A stretch of DNA of 64,000 nucleotides, from assembly GCF_029360705.1 (NCBI RefSeq), contig NZ_JARKMX010000002.1:496001-560000 (forward strand), written 5' to 3'. This document shows, piece after piece, positions 54,276-63,446 of this stretch. Below the pieces are notes generated by a model, which searched no databases, had not been told where the DNA came from, and saw only the letters and a program-made list of their open reading frames with translations. The translations under genes and the position numbers were made by a program. Source of the stretch: Paraflavitalea pollutisoli (GTDB taxonomy: Bacteria; Bacteroidota; Bacteroidia; Chitinophagales; Chitinophagaceae). Within the stretch, counting starts at the first letter, position 1; the number at the start of each line of letters is the position of its first letter.

Positions 54276-56093
54276 CTATTGAATAACGACCGTACCGTTC
54301 AGCTCATCGAGCGTCACCTTATAAGTGCCGCTGGTGGCCGGAGTACTGAAGTTGGTGCTGCCATCATACCTGATCTTGCCACTGCCTGCATCTTCGTAGT
54401 CGAACGCACCCCAGGCATTGCCAGCCAGGAATTTGATTTCCTTGCCACCTACCAGATTGAGCGAAAGTTCCCACTTGCCATTGCCGAGGTAGGTCATCTT
54501 GGGTGAGTTGCCTGGATCCCAGTCGGGCACACCCGCCATGCCGTTACCCACGATGCGCATTTCGGTAGCAGCGCTCAGGTTATAGGTGAGGTTCTTTACA
54601 TCTGTGCCATCAAAGATCACGCGCACCAGACCGGCTGTGCCTGTCCACTTCACATTCTTGGCACCACCGCCGTCTACGATCAGTTTGCTGCCGCCTTCTG
54701 TTTCGGGGCCAAACCAACGGGCCTTGTTATTGGCGCCATTGTCCCATTCGCTGCCGTCGTGGAATTTAAATTCATCATTGGCCGACATCGTCTGGAAGAC
54801 GATGAGCTTGTTCGGTGCCAGGCTGCTCATGCGAACATTGCTGGCGGGTGTCCAGCCCGGTGTCTGGAAGGCACCAACGATGCCCAGTCCACCGATACCA
54901 CCACTGGCTGCTGTTTGCACATAATATTTCTTATTCGAATAGTCGAACGTTACCCGGTAAACACCCGAGGTAGCTACCGCAATATTCGACTCGCCATTGT
55001 CGGTGATCGTGCCGGCTGCGCCATTGGGATCCTGGCCCCAATCGATGATACCCGGTGCGGGTGGCCATTGCTGACCATTCACGAATTTGAATTCTCCACC
55101 GCCGGTAAGGTTGACGTAGGTGAAGAAAGTGCCGGGGAACCTTGGATCGGGGATCAGGCGCGAGGCATTTTCAATGGTCCAGCCTGCAGGGGTAGCGCTT
55201 CCCACGATAAATACCTTGATCTCACGCAGGATCACGACCTGGTTTACGTATTCGGCATACTGGCTCCAGCTACCGGAAGTAGCGACTACGGTCCACAGCA
55301 GGTCTACCGGCTGCTCCTGGTTGGTAAACCCTTTCTTCGTGAGCGAATCGCCGATGGCCTTGTAAGTAATATTGGCTACAGAATCGGCTCCACTGTTGTC
55401 TGCGTCTACCGCTATCAGCGGCTTCGTCCAATCAACGGCGATCACCGCGCCTGTGGCATCCACTTTCCTTTCTGCAAACAGTACTTTATACTTCATGGCC
55501 GGACCACCCGTAGCGGGTTTGGATTTGGTCCAGTTGAATTTCATCGTTTGGGAAGTGCTATTGGGATCGATGGCCGTTACATCACCGCTGGTAGCGGGGC
55601 CCAGCAAAATGAATGCTGTGGCACCATCTTTCATGCGGGTGATGGAAATATTCCTGGTTTCTGTAGCCAACAGGTTGGTAGAACCATTGTCGGCTTTCAC
55701 GCTCCAGATAAGATCCGTTTTGGCGCCGTCTGCAATGCCTTTGCCTTTCAGGGCGTCGTCGAGTTGTTTGTGGGTAAGGGTGAGTTTTGCATCCTTACCG
55801 CTGTTGTTGGAGGCGATCTCCAGCAAGGGCGTTTCGAGCGTGCCATTCGTTTTCAGGGCAGCCACCCATTTGTAGGTGGGCAGTACGTCTACGCCGGGTT
55901 TGGCGGCCGACCAGCTGATTTCCACGGTTGAGCCGGGCGTTGCCGCATTGAGCGCAACCACCGCATCGGCCACGGGAGCATTCAGCGTGAAGGTGCCCAG
56001 GGATTCGCCGGTCACCGTTTCGTCGAAATCCGTTTTCTGACATCCTGCCAAAGCGGCGATCGCCAGCAAAGCAGGAACCAATATCTTTTTCAT
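54276..56093 (-). CDS. SusE/SusF-like starch-binding outer-membrane lipoprotein
   Basis: A 605-residue surface lipoprotein. The start is the ATG of MKKILVPALLAIAALAG (56091-56093), with lipobox ALAGC. Two SusE-type N-terminal Ig-like domains (about 20-280; ATPGSTVEISWSAAKPGVD) are followed by three repeated carbohydrate-binding modules of SusE/SusF type (about 285-605), each with a GxFxxPGW/FxG pattern such as IVGAFQTPGWTPASNVRM and VGNGMAGVPDWDPGNSPKM. In the Bacteroides starch system SusE and SusF hold starch on the cell surface. Position after susCD and before the amylase gene supports this role. Confidence 0.9.
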   Translation of the reverse strand: MKKILVPALLAIAALAGCQKTDFDETVTGESLGTFTLNAPVADAVVALNAATPGSTVEISWSAAKPGVDVLPTYKWVAALKTNGTLETPLLEIASNNSGKDAKLTLTHKQLDDALKGKGIADGAKTDLIWSVKADNGSTNLLATETRNISITRMKDGATAFILLGPATSGDVTAIDPNSTSQTMKFNWTKSKPATGGPAMKYKVLFAERKVDATGAVIAVDWTKPLIAVDADNSGADSVANITYKAIGDSLTKKGFTNQEQPVDLLWTVVATSGSWSQYAEYVNQVVILREIKVFIVGSATPAGWTIENASRLIPDPRFPGTFFTYVNLTGGGEFKFVNGQQWPPAPGIIDWGQDPNGAAGTITDNGESNIAVATSGVYRVTFDYSNKKYYVQTAASGGIGGLGIVGAFQTPGWTPASNVRMSSLAPNKLIVFQTMSANDEFKFHDGSEWDNGANNKARWFGPETEGGSKLIVDGGGAKNVKWTGTAGLVRVIFDGTDVKNLTYNLSAATEMRIVGNGMAGVPDWDPGNSPKMTYLGNGKWELSLNLVGGKEIKFLAGNAWGAFDYEDAGSGKIRYDGSTNFSTPATSGTYKVTLDELNGTVVIQ

Positions 56094-56126
56094 ACGCAAC
56101 ATCATTATTAATGTTTAGAGTGAAGG

Positions 56127-56921
56127 CTATTTCATGTCTGCTAATGTCACTTCCACCACATTGGTGCTTACGGTGACGGGTTGGTTGTTGGCATCCTGTA
56201 CCGTGCCATTGAACTTGTACGTAAAGCGGGTAAATTTCTTACCGGCGCCAGGCGTATAGGAACGGGTAGGGATGAAATAGGCCTTCCATAGTTTAGTACC
56301 TGCATTTTTTACAGGGAGTGTCACTGGCTGACCAGCAGCGGCGCCGGTATTGTCAAATACTTCTATAGTGACCGTCGTTGGCTGCATACGCTGCTCATTG
56401 GGCGTGGTGGCAAGGTCCTGGTGGAAGTAGAGCGATACCACATCATTTTGTCCTACGCGGGCCGGGAACAAACGCAGCATGCTCGGCACAAACACCAGCG
56501 GATCGAATACATTCTTCTTACTATCGGGCGACTGCTTGCTGCCACTCTTTGTTTTAGCGAGGAACTGAAAATGTTTGAGCTGGCCGGGTGCCAGACCATA
56601 CATGGTGGTACCCGTCATCTTGTAGGTAAACTTATTGGGCGTGGCTTCTACCGGGGTCAGTTTGGCGGCTGCCGGTGAATTGCCCCATTCCGTATTGGTG
56701 CTACCGTCTTTGCCCGGAAAACCAACGGCGTCTTTGTTGGCCCAGGTCCAGATATACAGATCGGTTTCGCCGGCCAGGTTGGTACCGGTGAAATCGAAGG
56801 TGATGGTGATCTCATCTTCTGCCGAGAAAGTGGCGGGGCTGATGGTGAAGTTGGTGAACTCCTGCGCCTGCACCATGCGGCCGGTCAATATCATGAGTGC
56901 TATAATCAATAACTTTTTCAT
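56127..56921 (-). CDS. Secreted protein of the sus locus, unknown
   Basis: A 264-residue protein with a signal peptide ending VQAQ. The rest looks like two beta-sandwich (Ig-like) domains; the first includes FTNFTISPATFSAEDEITITF. No lipobox and no T9SS signal are seen, so it may stay in the periplasm. I do not recognise a named family. It lies between a DUF5004 lipoprotein gene and the SusE/F-like gene, 18 and 33 bases from them, so it is part of the operon and is likely to bind alpha-glucan or to assist the surface proteins. Confidence 0.6.
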   Translation of the reverse strand: MKKLLIIALMILTGRMVQAQEFTNFTISPATFSAEDEITITFDFTGTNLAGETDLYIWTWANKDAVGFPGKDGSTNTEWGNSPAAAKLTPVEATPNKFTYKMTGTTMYGLAPGQLKHFQFLAKTKSGSKQSPDSKKNVFDPLVFVPSMLRLFPARVGQNDVVSLYFHQDLATTPNEQRMQPTTVTIEVFDNTGAAAGQPVTLPVKNAGTKLWKAYFIPTRSYTPGAGKKFTRFTYKFNGTVQDANNQPVTVSTNVVEVTLADMK

Positions 56922-56939
56922 AATTGCTGCATTGAAGGG

Positions 56940-57440
56940 TTAGCGGGAAAATTCATAATCATACACAATGAGCACCTTATTGGTAGCGGCGTCACTGCGG
57001 GTCACTTTCACCTTCAGTGTTTGATTCACACTGTTGGGGTATCCTCCCAGCGTCATGATCTCCGTGACCGCACCACTCTTGAGGGTGATGGTCTTGGGTG
57101 CCTTGGGATCATCGATGCTCCAGGTACCGGAAGTGATACTGGTGATGGGCGGCGCCGTATCATTGTTGATGGTAAAGTTGCCGGGCGCTCCTGCAGTCGC
57201 ATTCAGCGTCATTTGCAGGGTGCTGTAGGCAAACAGCGTGGTGATGTCCTCTACCGCATAAGGGAAGCCCTTGCGTTGTGATTCGAAATCGGTTTGCGTA
57301 ACCTTCGTCAGTTTCCACACGCCGGCAATGGCGGTGAGGTTATCGTTTGTATCGCCGAGCGGCGCAAAGCCTTCGGGCCGGCAGCCATTCATGGCCAGCA
57401 CAGCGAGAAGCAATATCGAGAGCAAATATGTTGATCGCAT
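56940..57440 (-). CDS. DUF5004/lipocalin-like lipoprotein
   Basis: A 166-residue lipoprotein. The start chosen is the ATG of MRSTYLLSILLL (57438-57440), because the longer frame would overlap susD; the lipobox is AMNGC. The mature part has the lipocalin-like beta pattern of DUF5004 with IAGVWKLTKVTQTDFES, and SGTWSIDDPKAPKTITL. Proteins of this type are frequent in Bacteroidota sus-type loci but their role is not known. It lies 22 bases after susD. Confidence 0.7.
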   Translation of the reverse strand: MRSTYLLSILLLAVLAMNGCRPEGFAPLGDTNDNLTAIAGVWKLTKVTQTDFESQRKGFPYAVEDITTLFAYSTLQMTLNATAGAPGNFTINNDTAPPITSITSGTWSIDDPKAPKTITLKSGAVTEIMTLGGYPNSVNQTLKVKVTRSDAATNKVLIVYDYEFSR

Positions 57441-57462
57441 GTTATTAGGTTGAATGTGTTTA

Positions 57463-58845
57463 TTAATCGCAACCACCTTCTGTATTCATCTTAAAGGATG
57501 CATTGGCAGCCTGTTCGCTGATGGGGAATTGCAACGCGAGGCCAGGACAGTTCCAGCGACCTCCACGGCGATCCACATTCGTACCCGAGCGGGCACCGAT
57601 GCGTTTGATCTCCTGGATACGGTTGCCTTCGCCAATCAGTTCCAACTCACGCTCCCGGCGGGTAGTGCTGATCACGGTAGCCACTACCGCATTGGTCGCA
57701 AGGTTTTTGGAGGTGCCTCCATAAGCGCGGGTCAGAATCTCGTTGATATCCGTGATGGCCGTTGCCAGGTTGGCGGCGCCTGTTTCAGCGCCTGCTTCAG
57801 CACGAATCAACTTGATCTCGGTAAAGCCGATCAGCGGCATATCGAAGTTGTTCTTGTTGTATTTGGTCAACACATTGTAACCAGGCACCAGTGTTTTGCT
57901 GTACCAGGCCGTGCCGCGTACATCGCCCGCCGTAGTGGCTGCCGTGTAAAAGATATCCGTAATGTGGAACCGGCCCTGTGCGCTAAATCCTACATCACTG
58001 CGGTAACGGTTCCGGAGTTCAGAACCGGGATACAGGTTGTTGTCAATGAACTTGAAGCCAAAGATGATCTCCTTCGACAGGCCGATCGAGAACCGGTTGG
58101 CATAGGAGGCATCATATTGAAACTTGTTGCTCTTGATCACCTGATCAGCATACGTGAAGGCGTTCGCAAAATCATTCTGCAAGAAATATACACGGGCCAG
58201 ATAGGCTTTGGCTGCCCACTTGCTGGGAGAGCCCAGCGTTACCTGGTCGCCCAACAGGTCATCGGCCTTTTTGAGATCGGCAATGATCGACTCATAGACT
58301 TCCTTCACGGTATTGCGTTCGCCAGGTGTGATGGCTGTTTGAAGACGCAGTACAATGCCAGGATGACTGTTATCGGCCGTAAAACCCCAGGGTTGTGCCC
58401 ACATGCGCACGGCGTCGAAATGTGATAAGGCACGGAGGAAATAAGCCTGTCCTTCGATGCTGTTGCGGGAAGTAGTGGCTTTTTCGATATTGGCGAGTAC
58501 ATTGTTGCCAACATAGGCCGGGCGATACAGATCGGTGTACATCCCGTTCTTATAGTCGCCGAAGATGGAGGTTTTACGTTTGAAAATCTCCCCATCATCA
58601 CCCGTATACAGAGAACCATTGGCCTGGTCGCCGAGCAGGTCTTCGATCCAGGTATATTTACCGTTTTGTACTTTATTGCTGTAGTCTGAATAAGATCCGT
58701 TTAAGAGGGCCTGCAGGTCGGCGTCATTCTTTATCGCCTCTTCTTCGGTCAGGGCGCCTTCCGGCTTTCTGTCGAGAAATTTATTACAGGAGGTGGCTGT
58801 CATGACCGCGCATCCCAACAACGCTATATAGATCGCTTTTTTCAT
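57463..58845 (-). CDS. SusD/RagB family nutrient-binding lipoprotein (upstream unit)
   Basis: A 460-residue surface lipoprotein. The start chosen is MKKAIYIALLGCAVM (58843-58845), with lipobox ATSC. The SusD pattern is clear: IEGQAYFLRALSHFDAVRMWAQPWG (shortened here to its start and end) near residue 130, and the C-terminal RRERELELIGEGNRIQEIKRIG. With the GH13 amylase and SusE/F-like genes downstream, the likely ligand is a starch fragment. It begins 19 bases after susC. Confidence 0.95.
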   Translation of the reverse strand: MKKAIYIALLGCAVMTATSCNKFLDRKPEGALTEEEAIKNDADLQALLNGSYSDYSNKVQNGKYTWIEDLLGDQANGSLYTGDDGEIFKRKTSIFGDYKNGMYTDLYRPAYVGNNVLANIEKATTSRNSIEGQAYFLRALSHFDAVRMWAQPWGFTADNSHPGIVLRLQTAITPGERNTVKEVYESIIADLKKADDLLGDQVTLGSPSKWAAKAYLARVYFLQNDFANAFTYADQVIKSNKFQYDASYANRFSIGLSKEIIFGFKFIDNNLYPGSELRNRYRSDVGFSAQGRFHITDIFYTAATTAGDVRGTAWYSKTLVPGYNVLTKYNKNNFDMPLIGFTEIKLIRAEAGAETGAANLATAITDINEILTRAYGGTSKNLATNAVVATVISTTRRERELELIGEGNRIQEIKRIGARSGTNVDRRGGRWNCPGLALQFPISEQAANASFKMNTEGGCD

Positions 58846-58864
58846 TGTGTCGAGCATTTATGAA

Positions 58865-61800
58865 TTAGAAATTAACATTGATCCCTATCACCCATGATTT
58901 CTGTTGCGGCGGGGTGAGGTAGGTAATGTTGGGACTGAGGTTGCGGTCGGTGGGATTCTCAAAGTCTCGGGCAATTTCCGGATCACCACCAGGATACTTG
59001 GAGAAGGTGAGCAGGTTCATACCAGTGATAAATACGCGGGCTCCTTTGAGGTGAAGGTTGGTAAGCGTTTTGGCGCTGAAGCGATAACCCAGCGACAGTT
59101 CACGCAGACGCAGGTAAGACGCGTCGTACAGAAACATGGTGCTGTTGTATTGCCATTCGCTGCTCAATCCTGCATAGGTGCCGGTATTCATGGTGAGGCG
59201 GGGATACTTGGTCACATCGCCTGGCTCTCTCCAACGATCAAGCTGGTCTTTACGGATCACCCAATCAGTGATCACCCCTGCCTGTCTTTTGCCAGAACCG
59301 TCGTAGATATTACCACCGATGGTGAATACCCACAAGCTGGAAAATTCAAATCCTTTATAGGTCAGGTTGTGGTTGAAGCCACCGATAAAGTCGGGTACCA
59401 CTGAGCCTACCGGCATACGGTTGTCGAGGCTGAAGGTTTTGGTGAGCTTACCGGTTTTATCATACCAGATCGGCAAGCCGTCATTGGGATCTACACCATA
59501 ATAACGCACGAGGTAGTTGGTACCGATCGGATATCCTTCTACCACACGGGTATCGTTGCTACCACCGCCGGCGGCATCGGCACTCAAACCACCCAGGCTC
59601 ACGAGCTCGTTATAGTTCTTGGCGATGTTACCACCCACGCTGAAAGTAACTTCTTTGTTGTTGATGACTTTGTAGTTCGCGCTGAACTCGATACCCTGGT
59701 TCAGTATCTCGCTGCCCTCGATGTTGCGGTAGCCGCTACCAAAGCTGGTAGAAGGAGATACCGCAGTATTCAGCAACAGGTCGGTAGTTTTCTTATGGTA
59801 GTATGCTACTTCACCTGTCAGCCTGTTGTTGAGGGCCGCAAACTCGATCGCAAAATCGGTGTTGGCGGTCTCTTCCCAATGCAGATCGGGGTTGGCTACG
59901 TTGCTCGGATAAAGCGTCGCGCCACCATTGTATTGGTTGGTGCCGGCGAAATACATGGAATAGTATTGGCCGGAGGGGAATCCAGAGTTACCGGTGAGAC
60001 CGTAGCTGGCGCGCAGTTTCAGGAAGTTGATGAAGCGAATATCCTTCATGAAATCTTCCTGGCTGATGGTCCAGCCGGCGGATACCGTGGGGAATACACC
60101 GTATTTTTTATTGGGACCGAATTTGGAGGACCCGTCACGACGAATAGAGGCTTGCAGGGCATAGCGCTCTTTGTAGATATAGTTTACTCGTCCAAATACG
60201 CTGGCAAATGTTTCTGCATTGTAATCGGGCCCTGTAAGCGGTGTACCGGTTTGCTTGATGGAATCAAGCGCGTGATCGTACAGTGACTTGTTCTTATAGA
60301 AAGGACGGTCGCTGTTCTTTTCAACGTATACGCGGTTCACAAAGCTCTTTTCCTGGAATTCGGTACCCGCGAGGAAGGTAAAGCGGTGATCGTCATTCAG
60401 GGTCCAGTTGTAGGTAGCTGTTGCAGAAGCCACCCAGTTTCTGCCGCGGTAAGGAGAACGTTTGGCGATACCGGGTTTGCTATTGTCGTTGATCCAGTTG
60501 GAAGACTCCCACTGATCGTCGATGCCGGTCAGGTAATCGTACGATCCATTCACGCGCACGTTCAGGTTCTTGATCACTTCATAATCGAGCATCAAACCAC
60601 CGATCAGGCGGTTGTCGGTATTTCTCCAGACGGTTTCATTCAAGCGACGAACCGGATTCGCACCACCGGTAAACCAGGTCTTGTCGTCGTTGTAGATGGG
60701 GTAAATGGGCAGGGCCGTGCTCATCGCATCACCCAGGCCACCGGCCCAGGCTGCAGGAACCCTTTTATTGATACCCCGGTTGTAGGCTGCACTGAGGGTG
60801 GCCTTGAACTTGGGGGTGATGGTAAAGTCGAAGTTGGTACGAAGGCCGTAGCGGGTGTAGCTGTTGTTCTTCAGGTAGCTTTGGTTTTCTCCGTAGGTGG
60901 CACCGATAAAACTCTTGACGAACTTGTTGCCCTGCGTCATGCTTAGACTGTGTTCGTTGATGAAACCGGTGCGGGTGAGCTCATCCCACCAATTGGTATT
61001 GTTCTTTTGCGCCTGCTCCCAGGTAAGGCCACCGGGCAGGGGGGCTTTGCCTGTGTTGCCGTCATTCTCCCAGGCTTCCTGGCGCAATTGCAACCACTCC
61101 TGGCCGCTGACAAAGTCGGGTTTGTTGGCGTAGGTAGAGATACCAATCTTATTGTTGTAGTTGAACGTAGGCTGTCCGTTCTTACCCCGCTTGGTGGTAA
61201 TGAGGATGACCCCATTCGAACCGCGGCTACCGTAGATTCCGGCAGCTGCCGCATCTTTCAGTATCTCGATCGATTCGATGTCGTTGGGGTTGAGGGAGGC
61301 GAGGGGATTCTGGTTCATACCGCCGCTGTTGCTGCGGAGGAATGCATCGGCTATCACCGGTATGCCGTCGATCACATAGAGTGGATCGGCGCCGGCACTG
61401 ATGGAGGCGATACCGCGGATGCGGATCACCGAGCCGGAACCGGCCAGGCCGCTACCTTGTATAACCTGCACGCCGGGCGCCTTTCCCTGCAGGGCCGCTT
61501 CAAACGAAGGCGCTGCGATGGAAGTGAGTTTTTCAGCCGACACTTTGGTAATGGCGCCGGTCACATCTTTACGACGTTGGGTGCCGTAGCCGATCACCAC
61601 GACCTCATTGAGGTTGGCGGAGGTAGATTTAAGTGCGACGAGGATCACGTCGGCCGCGATGGCGACATCCTGTGATTCGAAGCCTACGCCGGAAATAGTT
61701 AAAGTGGTGGTGGAGGAAGGAACGGCGAGGGAGAAACTGCCGTCTGCTTTAGTAGATGTTCCTGCTTTGGAACCTTTAACGGTAACCGAGGCACCGGGTA

Positions 61801-61921
61801 CCGGCGAGCCATTGCTGGCATCGGTAATCTTACCGGTAACGGTTTTGCTCTGTGCCCAGCTGAAAACGGGTATGCACAGGAGGAGCATAAGGATCCCCAC
61901 AAGCGATCGTTTCGGCATCAT
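58865..61921 (-). CDS. SusC/RagA TonB-dependent outer-membrane transporter (upstream unit)
   Basis: A 1018-residue outer-membrane transporter; the adjacent second ATG at 61918 is an equally good start. Signal peptide to about residue 24, carboxypeptidase-D-like domain (VTGKITDASNGSPVPGASV), TonB-box-like NEVVVIGYGTQRRKD, plug domain with DPLYVIDGIPVIADAF and the barrel, ending in WVIGINVNF with a terminal Phe. The start is preceded by a Bacteroidota promoter with two copies of the 17-bp dyad. It opens a seven-gene transcription unit that should import malto-oligosaccharides. Confidence 0.96.
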   Translation of the reverse strand: MMPKRSLVGILMLLLCIPVFSWAQSKTVTGKITDASNGSPVPGASVTVKGSKAGTSTKADGSFSLAVPSSTTTLTISGVGFESQDVAIAADVILVALKSTSANLNEVVVIGYGTQRRKDVTGAITKVSAEKLTSIAAPSFEAALQGKAPGVQVIQGSGLAGSGSVIRIRGIASISAGADPLYVIDGIPVIADAFLRSNSGGMNQNPLASLNPNDIESIEILKDAAAAGIYGSRGSNGVILITTKRGKNGQPTFNYNNKIGISTYANKPDFVSGQEWLQLRQEAWENDGNTGKAPLPGGLTWEQAQKNNTNWWDELTRTGFINEHSLSMTQGNKFVKSFIGATYGENQSYLKNNSYTRYGLRTNFDFTITPKFKATLSAAYNRGINKRVPAAWAGGLGDAMSTALPIYPIYNDDKTWFTGGANPVRRLNETVWRNTDNRLIGGLMLDYEVIKNLNVRVNGSYDYLTGIDDQWESSNWINDNSKPGIAKRSPYRGRNWVASATATYNWTLNDDHRFTFLAGTEFQEKSFVNRVYVEKNSDRPFYKNKSLYDHALDSIKQTGTPLTGPDYNAETFASVFGRVNYIYKERYALQASIRRDGSSKFGPNKKYGVFPTVSAGWTISQEDFMKDIRFINFLKLRASYGLTGNSGFPSGQYYSMYFAGTNQYNGGATLYPSNVANPDLHWEETANTDFAIEFAALNNRLTGEVAYYHKKTTDLLLNTAVSPSTSFGSGYRNIEGSEILNQGIEFSANYKVINNKEVTFSVGGNIAKNYNELVSLGGLSADAAGGGSNDTRVVEGYPIGTNYLVRYYGVDPNDGLPIWYDKTGKLTKTFSLDNRMPVGSVVPDFIGGFNHNLTYKGFEFSSLWVFTIGGNIYDGSGKRQAGVITDWVIRKDQLDRWREPGDVTKYPRLTMNTGTYAGLSSEWQYNSTMFLYDASYLRLRELSLGYRFSAKTLTNLHLKGARVFITGMNLLTFSKYPGGDPEIARDFENPTDRNLSPNITYLTPPQQKSWVIGINVNF

Positions 61922-61952
61922 AATACAAGCTTTCGTTTAGGTGTGTAAATAA

Positions 61953-62001
61953 TGTGTATCTGCTACACAAATATAATGTGTTCATGATACACACTACCAA
62001 A
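61953..62001 (-). promoter_or_regulatory. Promoter and two 17-bp operators of the upstream susC
   Basis: On the minus strand: TTTG (61998-62001), 22 bases, TATATTTG (61968-61975). Dyad A, TGTGTAGCAGATACACA (61953-61969), starts in the last two bases of the -7 box; dyad B, TGTGTATCATGAACACA (61977-61993), lies between the -33 and -7 boxes. Dyad centres are 24 bases apart. Arms of dyad A are perfect (TGTGTA/TACACA). Confidence 0.75.
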
Positions 62002-62040
62002 TAATATTAAGCTTGTCTTAAAATTTTAATACCTCGCAAA

Positions 62041-62106
62041 GACAGGTGAGATCGCCAAAAAGCCCGTTGGGCGATCATTATGAGCAGGTTGTGGTGTTCG
62101 CCTGTC
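62041..62106. other. Nested hairpin in the susC leader region
   Basis: Outer arms GACAGGTGA (62041-62049) and TCGCCTGTC (62098-62106, one wobble pair), with a perfect inner stem GATCGCC (62050-62056)/GGCGATC (62070-62076). May be a structured RNA or an upstream terminator. Confidence 0.4.
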
Positions 62107-62278
62107 AGAAAACGGCCCCATGTCTCGCGGGATGGCCGGCACCCTTTCACCCACTTGCCTTGATATTGCCTAAACATGGTCTTCTAAGGGGCGTACTCCA
62201 GGCAGGTACGTGAAAGGGTACAGACAGTGTTCAGACTATAACCAGCGGATCGCGACCGGATCTACACCCAATCTGAGA

Positions 62279-62322
62279 CCCGGCACCAGCTCGGCAGGAC
62301 CTCGGCATGAGCTCGGCAGTAA
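62279..62322 (+). repeat. Four tandem 11-bp direct repeats (consensus CTCGGCAnnnn)
   Basis: Units start at 62279, 62290, 62301 and 62312. CTCGGCA is exact in three units and CCCGGCA in one; the last four bases vary. Confidence 0.7.
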
Positions 62323-62597
62323 ATCACACATGCTGAAATTATATATTTGTTATTAACTGATAATAGGCAATTTGGTAGCAGTCCAGGTCCCTTGAAGGGG
62401 TATGCTATACAAGGTGCGGAAAACAGGTTCATGGCTGGTCAAAGCGCCATCGAAATGGAAGCCTGGTTTGCTGAAGACATCGTTGCCAGGTCTGGCCCTC
62501 AAAAAAATAGCGATAGCATACCTGACCTGGCTGAGAACAAAGTGGGTGGGTGAGGCCCCAAGTAGTGATAGCGCACCAGATTTGGCGGGTGCAGGCA

Positions 62598-62627
62598 TAA
62601 AAAAAGAGCAACCCCGGGGGCTGCTCT
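62598..62627 (-). terminator. Terminator after msrB
   Basis: Hairpin AGAGCA (62605-62610)/TGCTCT (62622-62627) with an inner CCCC/GGGG, followed on the minus strand by T7. It lies 24 bases past the msrB stop codon. Confidence 0.88.
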
Positions 62628-62651
62628 CTACTTGAATCCTATTCCTTTATT

Positions 62652-63242
62652 TTATTCTTCGCTCTTCTTGTGCTGCTCGTTGTATTTCGTTTCAGCATCT
62701 TTTGCTTTTTCGAAATCGAGCACTACGCCATTGATGCAATAGCGGAGACCTGTGGGCGGTGGACCATCTTCAAATACGTGCCCCAGGTGCGCCTTGCAGC
62801 GTCCGCATTCGACTTCGGTGCGGGTCATGCCGTGCGAATTGTCGGGCAGGTAGATGATGCTGGTTTTGCTGATCGGCTGGTAGAAACTGGGCCATCCGCA
62901 ACCACTTTCAAATTTCGTGTCACTTTTGAACAGCGGGTTGCCGCAGGCTGCACAGTAGTACGTGCCTACTTCCTTTGAATGCTCAAAGGCACTGGTGCCG
63001 GGACGTTCGGTACCCTTCATACGGGCAATATAGTATACGTCTTCGGGTAGTACTTTCTTCCATTCCGCGTCGGTCAGGGCCACTTTTGACGAGTCTGTCC
63101 GGGAATAGACGGGATTGGTGGAGTCTTTTTTGGTATTATTATTCATAGCTTCTTTTTTCGGGGCTGGTGTCTGCGAATAGGAGCATTGCTGCAAAAGGGT
63201 TGCCAGTAATGCGATGCAGATATAACGGATGTATAGTTTCAT
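62652..63242 (-). CDS. msrB: Peptide-methionine (R)-S-oxide reductase MsrB, exported
   Basis: Repairs oxidised methionine (R form) in proteins. The 196-residue protein has a lipoprotein signal (LLATLLQQCSYSQ) so it should act outside the cytoplasm, anchored in a membrane. Zinc cysteines are in CAACGNPLF and CGRCKAHLGH, the SGCGWPSF motif is present, and the catalytic Cys is in RYCINGVVL near the C-terminus. The linker after the lipobox (TPAPKKEAMNNNTKKDS) is unstructured. Single gene. Confidence 0.94.
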   Translation of the reverse strand: MKLYIRYICIALLATLLQQCSYSQTPAPKKEAMNNNTKKDSTNPVYSRTDSSKVALTDAEWKKVLPEDVYYIARMKGTERPGTSAFEHSKEVGTYYCAACGNPLFKSDTKFESGCGWPSFYQPISKTSIIYLPDNSHGMTRTEVECGRCKAHLGHVFEDGPPPTGLRYCINGVVLDFEKAKDAETKYNEQHKKSEE

Positions 63243-63410
63243 ATGTACCTATTATAACAAAACTACGTAACAAGGGTTCGTTGGGGATTGGCCGGCGCGT
63301 GGACCGGCTCACAACTTAACATTTTCTTTTCTACTAAGGAAGGGGTGATTTTCTCACCGTTTTTTAACCAGAATCATAAGGTTGTTAAAGGATTTTTAAA
63401 GGTCTTCCTT

Positions 63411-63418
63411 TATATTTG
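63411..63418 (+). promoter_or_regulatory. Probable -7 box of adk
   Basis: TATATTTG fits the Bacteroidota -7 consensus TAnnTTTG and lies 28 bases before the adk start codon. A clear -33 TTTG at the right distance was not found. Confidence 0.45.
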
Positions 63419-63446
63419 TCCATTCATTAAGTGAAGTAAGTCAAAC

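Larger units (their letters stand above)
61922..62651. other. Gene-free region, 730 bp
   Basis: Leader of the sus operon with its promoter and operators (61953-62001), a nested hairpin (62041-62106), an 11-bp repeat array (62279-62322) and the msrB terminator (62598-62627). Short frames on both strands between 62347 and 62635 have no family features. Confidence 0.65.

Noticed and set aside
62270-62280. CTGAGA resembling part of a TPP riboswitch
   Set aside because: None of the other conserved TPP-riboswitch segments is present and the downstream genes are unrelated to thiamine.
62347-62635. Short overlapping frames on both strands before msrB
   Set aside because: No family signal; one runs through the msrB terminator.
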